From positions 11,642,759 through 11,706,758 of the forward strand of contig JAVDOI010000016.1 of assembly GCA_032191485.1 (NCBI GenBank): a DNA stretch of 64,000 bases, written 5' to 3'. Positions 20,516 to 35,070 of this stretch are shown one piece after another (within the stretch, counting starts at the first letter, position 1; each line of letters opens with the position of its first letter). The translations under genes and the position numbers were made by a program. Source of the DNA: Leptoclinus maculatus. Taxonomy: Eukaryota; Chordata; Actinopteri; Perciformes; Stichaeidae. The notes under the pieces were generated by a model that was not told the DNA's origin, did not search any database, and worked only from the letters and a program-made list of their open reading frames with translations.

Positions 20516-23500
20516 CTAAAAACAATAAGCAAAGCACACATTAGGAAATATTTCATGAAGATCATCTGATCAATATAATGCATCAACTGCACGAGGAGAG
20601 AGGCTATTCAATATTTTTGCTGAGGAGATTAGCTGTGTGCGGTCTCGGAAAAATCAGTTTTCAAGTTTTTCGGAGTAGAAATGAAATGATGTTCTTCGGC
20701 TCTCACACTCTTCCCCCGAACAAAATACAGCCTGTAAACTGAATTAAATGTTTCATAGATGTTGATGTCAATGTTGCTCGGCTCAAAAGATATATTTTTT
20801 ATTCTTTGAGCTTTAAAAAAAAAAAAAGAAAACAACAATTCTCACTCTGCAAAAAAATGTCCCTGATGGCATTTCATTGACATCTTTGGACTTACCCCGA
20901 TAAAGGCCCAGTTACCAAAGTAATAGATGGAGCTGAAGAACCAGAACTTGTGGAGGAAGAGATAGGATCTTGTCACAGTGCACTGGTCTGAAAGGGACAG
21001 AGAAAACAAAGGAACATTTAAGAACTTAATCTATACAATAACAGTATATTTACTTTGGTTTTCAACCCAAGATGGTTGATTGTTGAACATATTTAGAACG
21101 CAACAAGGTTTTTTTACTCCACCAGGTATTTGTTTGACAGTTTGGAAAATCAGTTATGTAATGAAATGAAAACAAAAACAAAGATTACTTTGGTCTCAAT
21201 AACAAAGGAAAAAAAACTGTTGCTGCCAGAGAGTGTAGTTGCCTTTACAGTGTAGAGGGAAGTCCACTGTACACTGCCTACACACGCATGTTTGTCCAGC
21301 ACCGCCGAGGAAAGTCTCACAACATTTGATACCAGTGGCAAGTCATGAACCATCTGAGAAGTGGTGTTGAAGGAAATCAGCAAGATGACAAATACAACCG
21401 TCCTGAATTTATAAGATGTTGTTGCAGAGCTTCATTCTTTACCTTGAAAACACACATCTGCCCCTAAAACACTGAACTCAAGGTTCACTTTGTGGGATAT
21501 GAACAAAAACATTTGGAGAAGCTAAGTTTTCAGTTTAAAACCTAAAATCACAGATTGTCAAATTTACTTTCAATGTAACACTTTTCAGTATCTATAAATC
21601 ATTGGGGTAAAAACTCAAAAAGAAATAATGTGACAGTAAACTGTTTTAGTTTCACTTCCACTAAGCTCTAGTACAGCCCCATCCTCTATCAAATGTACAT
21701 GTTTTTCATTAAAAGTTTGCTAATTCACATGCTTCGCCATTTCCAATTTAGGATTCATTTATATAGAAAGCCTTGAAGGAAGGAAAGACGGGAGGAATGA
21801 CTATAGACGGTAAGAACAAATAGATCTGATGAGGTGGAAGTTAGGAGAAGAATAATTGGGCACAGGTAAAGGAGGAGTGAAGGAAGGACAGAAGACAGAC
21901 AGCCGGAGGAAACACAATCATTGTCTTAAGAGACGTATGAGAAGTCACTTCTCTGTGTGGGGACTACCATCAAGACAAACAGCATGAGTGCAATAAAACA
22001 CTACTATTGTCACACGGTGTTTCGAAATTAACGTGTAGCACTTGTCATACCAAAATAATTATGCAAATGTAAATCCCATTTTGTGTCATTTTTAAAGCAA
22101 ATAAAAGTTTCAAATGTCTGTCATATCCCATGATGCTATTGTGGTAATATAAATGTAATTTATGATGCCGTTAGATTGCTGCTCGACCCCGTTGAGTGCC
22201 TCCTTTTGTCTGCGGCAAGCGGGAGAGCAATCAGCAGTTTTTGAAAAGCTAAGACGCCAACAAATACGGAATAAAGCAGAATATTTCTTTCAAACATGTT
22301 GTGAGAGTAATGAACTGGCTCAGGGAACGTGACAAAAAGGGGAGTTCATGCTCAATACCGAACAATTCATGAAGCTACGGTTAACACAAAGTAACCACGG
22401 GGTGTGTGGATCAGCAATTTCAAAGTGCATGGATGTGTGGCACATGTGCTGCGGCAGTGTTGAAGGTGCTCAACCAAAAAGAAGGTGATGCAGGATGTCA
22501 GCTCCAGTAAAGGGGAGAGAAAGGGAGCACGTGGACCAGCCCAGGTGAGCTTAATCAAGCTAACGAGCCTCAGGTGTCAGCTAACTGCCGGCAGAGTTTG
22601 ACCAGGACAGCCTCCAACACAGCAGCAGGGGTGTCACAATGAAATTATTACATCCATCTTTTTTTTTTTTCAATAGATTTTGACTTTTGTGACGTTACAA
22701 CATTTTGAAGTTGTTGGAAATTTCCTACGCAGCCGCCACTGGAATCTAATTCTACCAAAAAAAGTATGATACTAATAATAGAAGTGTAGCCTGATATTAA
22801 CTGTGCATAAATACCGGGTTCAAACAGAAAGAACAGACATGCCGCATTCAAATGTGGATTTAGAATTTAAATGGAAATATTATGAATGAAGCTTCAGACT
22901 ATTTGGTAAAGCCCTACACGCTAGAAATTGTCACGTTGCTTCTTTTATCATTTTTCATTTTTCATAGAAAGAGGGCCGGACGGCCCCGTAAAGAAGTTTT
23001 TCGGAATTTTTTTGACAGTCCAGCAGCCCACCGATGCGGCGACCCATCGGGATTTGTCCCGGTATGCCAGAAGGCCGGTGCGCCACTGACTACATGGAGC
23101 AGTGCTTCTGGCAACTTTGTCACTGTAACTCAAAAAGACAACCGGTCTTCTGAAAAGAGGAAAGCCATGTCACTGTCAATGTGAATAGGACTTAACCAGT
23201 TGATAAAACTGGAATGAGGCAACATTTAATGGAGCCTTGCATCATATATATCCCGTCTTACACATTGAAAAGGAAAGAGGCAAGAGCGTGACACGCAAAA
23301 AAAAAAAACTAAAAAAAACCAACAAATTGTGAAGACAGTGAACCGTAGGTCATGGGTTATGCATGTAACCCCGATTCTCTGATGAAGTAATGCCCGTGCA
23401 ACTTCAACTGGGATCCTCTCAAGCGCTCCACATTGTCAAGTCAAGTGCAATTTTCAATAGATTTTCAAATTAAATTCATGGCGTGCATGTACCGTAGAAC

Positions 23501-26500
23501 ATTCAATAAGATCTAAAAACAATGATTTTGTATATATTAACTTCAAAATCTGTGGGAGCTATCTCATTATTACCTTTGAGGTAGTAACAATGGCTATATT
23601 CTGAACGATGTCTTGCTGAAACTGTTTGTATGTGCTTATGATAGCTTTACAACCAAGTGCAGCCATAGTCTTGAATAAACCACTTAAGAGAACAGGTTGA
23701 TTTCTTAACATTTCAAACTTGGTGGAGAGAACTCTGCTCTGCTGTGTGCTGTGGCCATGAACAGCTCAAAAACTAAGCTCTGTGATCTTGAATATAAACA
23801 CATCAAGCCAAAAACAAACTTTGTTTATTGCTTATAAAATCCAACAGCTTTCTTTGTCTGTGGAGCAGCGCTGTGCTTTATGCCTGTGCTATCACCTTTG
23901 GAGTGTTGGCCCTCCAGTTCTTAAAAGAACTTGATGCTGCTATTGATCTGGCTGGGATAGAGCGGCAGGAATAATGGAAGCCTTCTGAAGCTGAGTCATC
24001 CCCCCCCCCCCCCCCTTCATGTGCAGGAATAGGTATTGGCAGGAATGGGGGAAAAAGCGGATGACGTCAAATGCGGAAAGTGCCAATGATATGCGTGCGG
24101 TGTCTGCGTCTCTCTTCAGTGCTCCAATTGTTTTTGTGTGAAAACACAGGAAGAAAGGAAAGAGGCTTGCATGTATTAATTAACTTAGCCATGCACAATG
24201 AACCAATAAAAGGATAGATATTTCAATATACTCCCAATCAGACTTTGTATAGCAGAGGAAGACGAAATGCTCTGTCTGGCTGTGTTAAGAGAGCCATCTG
24301 GAGCATTACCGCTAACCCTGCTGAGCTGCTCCAATCACACTGCTTCTTACACAGCTCTTCACACCGACTTCAACCCCACGAACAGTACTGTCGGACTTAT
24401 ACCGAGCTGCATGACATCGAGGTCTACAGCAATACCTCAGTGTGGCTTACAATTTATTCATTAAAGCGAACTTTGTAAAAAAAGCTTTCCCCTTTAGAGT
24501 GTTCAGTTCTGTGCTGTTTCATCTCAATTAAAGATTAGTTAGCGCAGCTCTAGTTCACCAGGATCAACAGATAATAGAAGAAGCAAGTCCATCTTCATCC
24601 CCATGACCTCGCTCCTCTCTTCTCCTCCAGCGCCTCAGCCATCTGTAGCTCTTCAGCTGCTCACCTGAATCGCAGGGCTCCCTCCGAGCGGGACCTACAG
24701 ATGGTCCACAGCAGTGGTCTGCCTAAATATATTATCATGTACGCTGCTGACCCACTTCACCTTGAAATCATTACCGCTCTCCGATAAGAGCACCGGGCGG
24801 TGTGTGTGCAGCTAATTTCACCTTCACTCATGATACCCGGGTGAGTGCTGCCCTGTGTAGCGTGATGCATTATGTATAACTTCCATCCTGGCATTCTAAC
24901 ACAAACGCACTCGTAAAAAACCCCAGAACACACACGCGCACACACACATTGTGTACTTTGTGAAAGCCTCTCCATCAGCAAGCACTCATGTTCTTACACT
25001 GTATACTTTCACTTTCTTTGCATCAACAGAGCACTTTCTTCCCAATGTCCTTTGAGGCTGCTGATGTTCCTTCAACAGGAACATCGTCCTTTTTTTATAT
25101 TTTGTTGACTAATGTTCGCCAAAAGCATCTTCTTGCTGTGTGAGATCTTACTTTTAGTAGTAGTAGTACTCAGACCTCCAGATGGAGACACAAAAGACAA
25201 TATATATTATAACCTAACCTAACCCACTGATTATACCAGCAGGAAGCACAGAAAGAACATTCGAGCTATTTGCAAAGTGCTTCTTGTTTTCTCCATTATT
25301 GTCGTTGGGTTACTTTCCTCACCAAGGTAATTGTACATCTCTAAAAGCCCATTAGAAGTAGTAGCACAAGAGATCAGCCAATCACACAACTTGTTACCAG
25401 CCCTCTCATTATTTGGAGTTCGGTTTCAGGCGTTCTCACCGATTTGTGACCTTTTGTCCATGTTTCAACTTCTGAGAGAAATAGCTGGCTCTTTAGCTGC
25501 ACTATGTTCACCGGCTAGTCGCTACGTTTGTGTCTCTGCTCTTTAGTGCTGGTCAGATAGTGTACAGCGGGTTCATCGGAGAAAAAGTTCAATAATACTG
25601 ATTAGAGCAGCTTTAAGGAGACTTCTTGAACAGAAAGTGTTCTTAATTATATTAATTCACAGTGAAAGTCTTTTGGCACAATACCAGGAAACAGTTTTCC
25701 TTTAAAAGGTATAAGGGGTGTCTGCGGATTACAAGATGGACGTTTTTCTTTCAAGAGAATAACTTTTGATTGACACATTCCATTGTGATGCAAATTGCTG
25801 ATGATCCCCTTGATACAAAAATAAGTACTATTAATTTGTGTTGGGGTTGAGGGAGTCTCCTGTTGAATATTGCTTGTGCAAATGACATATCAGAGGCAAC
25901 ACATAACAGTACGACCATCTTCCCCCTGAAGCTCTTTCAAACAATGCTGTGGAAACCGGCAAGTTGCTAGGAAACAGACAGCAGTCCACAGTGTGAAAGC
26001 ACTTCTCTGCATTAGAAGTTTCATCACTGGGATTCAAACTAGAAATACTGTGATATGTCTAAAAAAACTGGACTTCAGCATACGTTTAAAATGATGCTTA
26101 AACTGCCAGTGAGACATTTACACAGAATGAGGAAGGTTCGAGGGGTCTTACACCAGAATATTTAGAATTTTGTCTCGAAAAAGTGTCGACCTTAACGGGG
26201 AAAAATAAGAAGGAAATCATAGGCAGAAAAACTGGAGCAATGAAAATTGAGCTACTGCCTCCCCCCCAAAAAAAGAAGCTGGGGTTGGATTTATTGATAT
26301 TAAGTGTGAGATAAACTTTCATTGCTGCAAAACTGTTTAGCTGCCACTCCAAAATAAATAAGGTTGTTGTTGACATCGTTCTGATTTGTATCGTACCTTT
26401 ACTGTAGACACGAGGCTCTGGATTTATTTCACTCAGGAGAATCTTTTGGTTTTGGGAATAAATTGAGTCAGGAGTGCTGAACACAGACCGTCATTAAGAT

Positions 26501-29500
26501 CACTGGGCAGACTGTCCAGGGAACTAATGCAACCAATAATGGGAGTTGCAAATGTCATGATGGAGGCGTAAACGCAGTGGCAATAAACAACAGAGGAGAC
26601 GCATTATCTCTCGGGGAGTGATCATTAGAAATGGACAGATAAATCCATGATGGAGGCATCGACGAGTGAGATGAAGGCCTGTTGAAATGGATCTAATGCA
26701 TTATTAACATTTGAGATCCTTAACTATTAGACAAATGTCAGCCAGAAATGTCAGATCATCAGATCCAAGAAGGTGATAAGTAGAACATATAAAGCATCTT
26801 TTCTGACCAGGGCAGATGGTAGACGTAGAAGAACTTCGAGGCAAGTCAAAGTTTAAGATCAAAGCAACTCGCCCACCATGAGCTCCATGCTGGTAAGAAT
26901 TGGTAATTTGAAAAGAGCCGCCTCGTCTAATGCTGAGAATCCATTAATAGAATTACTCATTAAAAGAACTGTAAAATCAAGTGACTGCACATACTAAAAC
27001 CATACTTGGATTTAGAGTTGTATGGGTTTAAGTTTGTACCAATGAGTGTGGACATCAAATAAATGGACAATGATTTTTTCCCCGGCTAAAGTAAACAGCT
27101 TCTAAAATAAGGAGGAAAGCAGCACGACGACCGATACTCAAGATAAAATGCCGTGCATGTGTCGAATCGCACACTAAAGAAGACTTCAAGGTTCAGGTTT
27201 CCTGGGGCCACATCAACTAATTCCTGAGGATTCATCTCCATTTGAGTACGTACTCCAAATGAGTAATGGCGTGGTAACGACCGTCGAGTAGATAATGGAG
27301 AGCTTGGCACCAAGCACCTGCTCGTCAAGACGTTAGTGTCATTACATCGCTATGACCAACCGGCCAATCAGGCACCAGTTTGACTCGTACCCTCTTGTGC
27401 CTTCAGCGGTCGTTGGATGCGGTGTCACACTAAAGGTTGTTACAAAGTGATGCCCTTCCACAGCCTCTTTTAAACCTTATGCCATTCACTACCACTGTGT
27501 ATTCCCATTCGTATTCTTCACATCCACAGTGAGGAGCCTGAGATTTAGAGAATGTGTAAATGTAAATTCATATCCATGTTTGTGAATCTCTTGGTCATGC
27601 TACGGCAAAGACAATAAAAAAAATTAAATCTCCCGGGAGACATGGCATGGAGAATACTATTTCTATGTGTACAGAGCATACAGACAGTGTGCTGCCTGAT
27701 TTAATGCTGTGGCTCTGGATTATATGTTTACACTTTAAACTGCAAGAGCTTTTTAGAATGCAACCAATACTTATATACCAAAATATACATTATGTAACAA
27801 ATGTCTACACAATAAGGTCATGGTTAGAGACGGTGAATATAGGTATAGTAGGGTACAGTATGTGTACATACAGTTCACTCTCTGCTATGTATGTCATACG
27901 GACACTCTAGAAAAGACTGCAGTAGAAAGATTATTGAAGTCCATTTAGATGAGGTGGTCGGTTGACTCAGGGCTGATGAGGTACTCTCTCCTTTGGGCAA
28001 AAAAGCTGCTTTGTGTAAGAAAGAGTTGCACTCTTCCACCACACAAATGAGATTGTTCAGCCGTTACTTTCTCCAGCATATCAGTTGATAAAGCTTGTGA
28101 TTGTATTCCCTCTCAGTCACATGTGTTGTCTCTGCTTGACACTTCCTCCTCCTCATGGTAGGTGGTACAACGGCTGTTATGGAAGCAGGAGCCTTTTCCA
28201 AGATGGCCAAAATAGGATCCCCGAGCTGCTCAACAGAGCGACCAGAAATACTATTTGTCATTGTCCCGGTGACTCTGGCACCACGACTCCTGGAGCATAA
28301 CAGTGTGAATTAACAGATCCCGCAATCCTTTGACATGTGCGCTCGGTAATTAACACCGAATGGGCAAAAGCTGACTTCTGGTTCTACAAATTGAGGCTCC
28401 TGTGGTGCCCGGCAACACATTTGATTTTATTTCACTTCTTTAATCCAGCTCAACTTTCACAGCTATCCTTAACTTCTCTTCTAGTCAGACACAATACAGC
28501 TTCCAGGCAGCAACAAACCAAAAGGACGAAGTGGTTGCAGCATCATTGGCTCAATTGTGATAGTTGTGCGACAGGAAACTAATTATTTGCTAGAGAAAAA
28601 ACAAACAACCATACAAACAAGAACAAAAATTAATTTCCACAATTCCATCTGAATCGTCATGTAAACAGGAGTATTATGGGGGATTGTCCGTTTATGTAAT
28701 TACTATATGTTGGCAGTGTTGTAAACGCATGTAAACATAGCTAGATTTATTGAATGCAACCGTATTTAATGCTTAAGTAAATGTAATTAAAGGCAGCCAA
28801 AATAATTGTGTATTTTTATTTAATTTAAAAATGTTACTTGAAGCTGTTTAAAAATATAGTTGGTTCTCATGATACAATATAAGGAGAACATAGTGGCAAA
28901 TGTGTAAATAAAGAAAGTGGTTCATCTGAAAAAGGAACACCATCTGGCCATTGAAATAGCAACCACTGACCACTGACTATCATTTGTTTCATGAGAATAG
29001 GGCCTCCTGTATGAAAGGTGCTGTTTGAATAGAGTGTATTATTATTATATAACACACTAATAAACTGACAAAAGAGAACAGAATGTGGCCTTGTTCTGTC
29101 ACATCGAAACTAAAAAAGTACATCAGTAGAGTGCAGATCTCTGCCAGGTGTGTCTGCAACGACCACTGCTGCAATGTTCGACTGAATGAATACAAACTAG
29201 ATTACAAAGGGTATCAGACATGTTTTTAACTTGCACGTATGACGGTATAATAGCAGTCAATACAATATGTCCGCAATAATAAATGTTTTTAAAGCACAAA
29301 AAACATTAGGTTAATGGAACCAGTAATATGCGAGATTAGCTGTGGACAGACATAGAGATGCACACACACGACCGAATACATAATCTCCTTTCAAAGATAA
29401 TAATAATAATCAGTATCCAATCAGTCCGTCTAATGTCTGTGTGATTGAACTACAGGATTTCTTTTAATTAATAAATACAAGCGAATGTTGTGCTGTAGTT

Positions 29501-32452
29501 AAGCTGTAGTGGAGACACTGACGGTGCAGTCCACCCACTGTGTGTCTGAGGCATTACAACCTCCTTCTGCACACTGGAGGATTTAAGAAGTACGTCGATG
29601 ATAAAATTCTACTTTAATGAAACAAAGCAACAGTAACTTAACTCACTTCTCAAAACTTATCTTTTCATGAAAAGCTTTTTATTACTGTGAGCACATCATC
29701 TTACTTCCAACATGTCGAATCTTTTTAATATCACTGCCTTCTATCTTGATATACGACTCTTGATATTATATTTCTATGTATTGCAAATGCCGGATTTTTT
29801 CATAGCAGTGCTGAAAATGCTTCTTTTCTCTTGCATTTTCCTGTTTTAACCATGTAAAGCACTTTGTAACTTTGTTTTGAAAGGTGCTGTATAAGTAAAG
29901 TCCATTATCACATTATAGGAGCACATAACGAATGGTGTGTCGCACAATGCGGCTTTGAATAAAGCATTGCAGTGCTCTGAATTGAGGCATAAAGTAGACT
30001 CAGTGCAATCTATTCAACATCAATGTCATTTTTCAACCTTGAAGACTTTGTGAACAAATGCAGCAGTATCTTGCACATATCTACTACCAGCAGTATGCCA
30101 CCTCTTCCTGTAACTTCACCTCCACTAGTACAACAACGATACAACAGAGATTCAACAGCAATGTTATGCAAAATCTTATCAGCTAATTCATTTGGGCAAA
30201 GCCTGTTTGCTACGATGTACAAAAACAGTTCAGCATACCCACAGGAAGTGCGTCTACACATCAGATTACTGCAAACAAAGAATATCTCGCCTTTCATCTC
30301 TGCAGTTACTCTCCTGCCCTCTGCTTTATCCCTCTATTTTCTGCCAGTCTTGATGCATTTTCAGTGATGTTTGATAAAGGGAAACCAAAGTCAGTAATGG
30401 CTACCTCCAACATCTTTGCTGTATTCAGGTGTACTTTCCTGCCACATTAGATCCACACTAGCATGCTTCTCTTAATGGCGATGGGCGACAGTATGAGGAA
30501 CCTCTTAACAGGAGCTGACACACTGTGGAGATAACATGCGTCGTAACATGGAACCCAAAGAACCTATAAATAATATCAGTTTTGCTACAAACATACCAAG
30601 GGATACATTTATGAGGACATACTATACAATATTTAGGACATATCAAACATGCCTAGTATTTAATTGACTGTAAGAATCTACCTCTCCATTTAACTTTACT
30701 CTAATTATTAATGGCATATTTGACATTTAAACCCATCAACACTCATTAGCTACTAATTGCAATGCAATTCTGCCGCTTCTGGGAGAGCACTTATGGCCCC
30801 GCAAAAAAGATTTATTCCCCACACTAATAGATCTCCACTAACAAAACGCATATATCTAAATTATATTTAATAGACGGACAGATGGATGAACATTATAGAT
30901 AAACAGATAATATAACAATTCCAACATTTCCACTCCACCACCAACAAGAGCCTTACTTGAGAGTATGATGTATATTCACACGTTTGTGTTTTCGTGGCTG
31001 ATTTACTGTAATAGGTGTTGGCATGGAGACAGCAGGAGAGCACATATACTGCATTAGTAAATGTTTGTCATTGGTATTATTCCCTCTAATCAATAATGCA
31101 GGGCGATAAAGATTACTGAACAGTGTTCTACACCAAACGGCTGGGTTGTACACCCGTCCTTCCTTCCTTCTAGTATTTCTCCTAGACTTGACTTGTGAGG
31201 AATGAATCTTTGACGATGTGTTGTAAGTTCCTCCAACATCTCAGTGTTGGGCCGGTGCTACCTTACTGTGCTAGCAGAGATGACAGACTTACCCTCAGGC
31301 GCATCAGCATCACAGGTCCTTGTGGTGCCAAGAGTAGCATTCCCAGAGGTAGAACCGGCTGAGGGCACCTGACTCCGATCGAAAAACACAAGAGGCATGT
31401 ATCTGTTTAGTAACGAAACACTACAAACTACTGCATGACAATAAGGACCGTTAAATCACAACCTCTGGACATCAATACTACTAGAACTGCACCCAACAGC
31501 AGCATCCTGTTACTCAGAAATGATAAAATGACAAAATAACAAAAAACAACATTGGTTCTAGATGATGCCTGAGTTTTGCCATTGGTAAATTAAATAAATA
31601 GACTTAATTCAGATCCTAACAGAGCAACAGAGGCATTTTTATTTAAGAATAACTTTCACTGAAAAAGATAAGAATGTACACGATTACTAAATGAACTACA
31701 TACATATATATGGTAGGCTGAATGTATTCAAACCCTGTAAGTGAACAGACAGCAGCAGAGAGGAATACGCCAGTGAGTCATATAGAGCTGCTTCTTTACT
31801 CTCATTTAGAAAGAGGATGGTTCAGCAAAAACAACACTGTGTGTTCATTTCAATTATGGTGTTCAAAAGATTTTTTTCAAGGCGAAGCATAGACGCAAGG
31901 GTGCGGGAGAGAGAGGGAGAGAGAGAGAAAATACCGGCAAACAACAGACCTACACAGTAAAAGCCGTATTTAATACAGAAAGAACTTGAAAAGAACAAGA
32001 GTTTGAAAGCCAAACTGCTGGCCAACACTGCCACCATTAGAGACATACAACAACATGTACGTTGTTCCTCACCTGTACAAGATAGTTCTGGCTGCCATAC
32101 ATGACGTATTGTGGGGCTAGGCTGTAGATCATGTAGCTGGTGTGAAGGACAATCAAGAGAAGAATCATACAGAGGAACAGCAGAGCCTGGGGGCGAGTTT
32201 TCTTCGGTCGAATTTTGTACAGCTGAAATACAAGAACATGTTGATATTGTTAGTATCAATGATAATATTGCGATATTTGCATGAAGTTTAACACAGAAGT
32301 AGTGTCTTAGCTCACCCTTATCCAGAAGAACCAGATGCCCATGTTGCGAATGCCAGCCATGGAAGTGATCACAAAGTACATGGTGATGACTGTGATCAGG
32401 ATGTAGTCCAATGGAAAGACCTATGAAGCCAGGGACAGAGGTCAGCTACATC

Positions 32453-32500
<48 letters not shown>

Positions 32501-35005
32501 AGAGGCCAAACATTTAGGCTGCTTTCCTCTCAAGGTTGCTTCGAGCTGTTAATGAGCAACTAACATCAATAGCAATTAGTCTAGCCCAACTAACCTAAAG
32601 CAGAGCTAGCTGGTCACTGTGCAGCGCACTTAGACATTGTTAAAACTGTATTCCTACCCCTTCCTTTTAAATATATATAAATAAATAGTATTGATTATGT
32701 TTTGCAACCTGTAATGTTCTGATTTAATTCCTTAAATACCAAGGTCATACATCCCAACACTGGCCGTAGACGTTTAATCAATGCCACTATCTATGAAGCA
32801 ATTCTTATATGCTCGGAGCCGTCAGTCACTTCTCTCTCTATTCTGCTGTTGAATACTAAGTTTAACTGAACTGCAGCGATGACCTGGAGGCAACAGTCGT
32901 GATCTAATGTCTGCATCGCAATGGGTTTATTTTTATTTTTGGGGCAACTTCTAACTCATAACTTTGGACAATATCACATTCAAATATAAAAAAGGTATTA
33001 AATGGCATACAAAGATTCACATTGTGGTTTTATTTTTTTGCCCTTTTGAATCTGATTTCAAGATTGATAAATAAATACCCAGAATATTTAAGCTCCAAGT
33101 TTCCCATCAACCCCCAGTCACAACACGGACCTCCAGACTTTTTAAAAAAACAATGTGAGCTCCTCCTGAGGAGCCTACAGTGGATTTACAAATCAGTCAT
33201 TGAGTAATTCTGTCTAAAACCATTTGCTGTTGTGTGCTCCAGAGAGCCTGGTGGTGTTGACTTCATACGATAATCATTATCATTGACAGAGGAAAGTCGG
33301 GCTGTTTTATTAGACTGCATTGTGCTGCAGCGTTTCCTCATGTTATCCATCGTTGGTAGTTTTCAGAGGTAACCGCATTAATTACAACTTACTGAATGAT
33401 AGCTCCTGCATCGTCGTGCACTGCCTTGTAAATGAGAGAATCAGATCAACAGCTGGTTCATAAATAAACCCAGTTGTGCCAGCTACTCAATGATTATTTT
33501 TGCAAGACTTTGTCACAAACGTGTTAATTAATGTCTCTGTTGATTTTCCGCGGTCATCATTTCTGTGCAACTATCCTTTATCCTTCTTATTGAATATCTA
33601 TTGTGCTCCAACTTATAGCTGTGCTAACTGTGCTTGTGAGTATGATTCATGCGGGAATAATTTCCCTGTTTGTAAATGTATTATCTTACGTTCTATGGTA
33701 AAGTATAAGGGGTTCCTATCGGACAAACTGATTGACATTTAAAGCCATATGGCTCATCAAGTGTATATAAGCTGCTTATGTAGATGTTCTTATTTCAAAG
33801 ACCACCTGCAGTATATTGACGCATACATTTCAAGTTTTAAACTGTGCTTAATTTAGGTTAATGATGATGGAAACAATAAACTATGGCTTTAAGCACATCT
33901 TAATTGAGGGTAATCATCTTTTCGTCGAGAGCGATGAGAGGATACTCACGGGCTGTAAGGCCAGCAGAAGTTCATTGAGAGGATTGGTTAGCTTGGTGCC
34001 AAAGATGATGAACCCAGAGCTGATGCCCGCAGAGTGGAGAGCTTTATCCAAACTGAAACGCACAGAAAGAGACTTGTTTAGACATCTCCAGCGTGAGACA
34101 CTATATATAAATGCACTCGCAACTATCATATTGTCACACTGACGGCCTTCAGAATGATGGTGCTACAGCACGTATTTATGACTTACTTTGAAATGAACAA
34201 GGCAACAGTGAACAGCAGTGCAACCACGATAAAGAAAATGCCCAGCAGTATCTGAAAAAAAACAACAACATCACATTACCAAACAGAGATATGTACCCAC
34301 AACCAAATGAGGGATCTACACCTTTCAGTGAACCCCATGACTGAACCCCACTAAAGGAAATGTTTACAAAGGCGTCTACAGGGTGAGCAAACAGAACCTT
34401 CCCGTCATGTCTTTTCTCAAGGAGAGACCATATGGCTTGGCCCGCCACCGTTTGGCACCGATGCCTGCGGTGACAGGGGGGAAGCGATGGCACGGCCCAG
34501 ACAGAGGAGGGAGGTTGCAACCAGGGAGGCACGAGGTGGACGGCAGCCAAAAAGGCAATAAACCCAATAAACTGCTCGCCTTCAAGGGAGGGCCCTCAAA
34601 GCTGGAATATATAACAGAAGATCTTTTTACCAGCCGTAGCGATTAAAGAGCAGGCGGACACGTATGGTGAAATATACAGTGCTATTAAAATATGTCGCAG
34701 TGATTTATAGCTCAATATAAAATCTCAATCATTCAGACCAAATCAAAATAACCTTTGATGTCATTCCTCAATGATTGTAGAAAAGCCTCAATTACAATCA
34801 GGAAACTGATAATCAACACACTTTTTGTCGTTATTGTTGATATCGGCTTTGATATAAACAACAACGTACAAAGTGAGGAAGTTAAACTGTACTGATTAAA
34901 CTGCCCTCATCTCCCGATCCAACCAAACAAAAGCAACAAGAGGAGATCGTTTAACTTTGTTATGCTGTTAAAATGTCAAATACATACAGAGAGAAAAAAA
35001 AATTA

Positions 35006-35070
<65 letters not shown>

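Larger units (their letters stand above)
20988..31292 (-). other. lmbrd1 10.3-kb intron
   Basis: This intron lies between the last luminal-loop exon and helix 9. No nested gene is supportable. It contains a C run (24000-24015), candidate repeats at about 22955-23110, 23330-23420 and 25245-25580, a probable L2-type LINE 3' end (29630-29910), and a CRE-like TGACGTCA at 24062-24069. The remainder is AT-rich sequence without recognised features. Confidence 0.6.

Noticed and set aside
24062..24069. CRE-like TGACGTCA
   Set aside because: A single 8-mer in an intron with no promoter context can occur by chance.
32456..32498. Direct repeats considered as CRISPR or satellite arrays
   Set aside because: All regular arrays in the window are mono-, di- or trinucleotide microsatellites without spacers. 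The genome is vertebrate.
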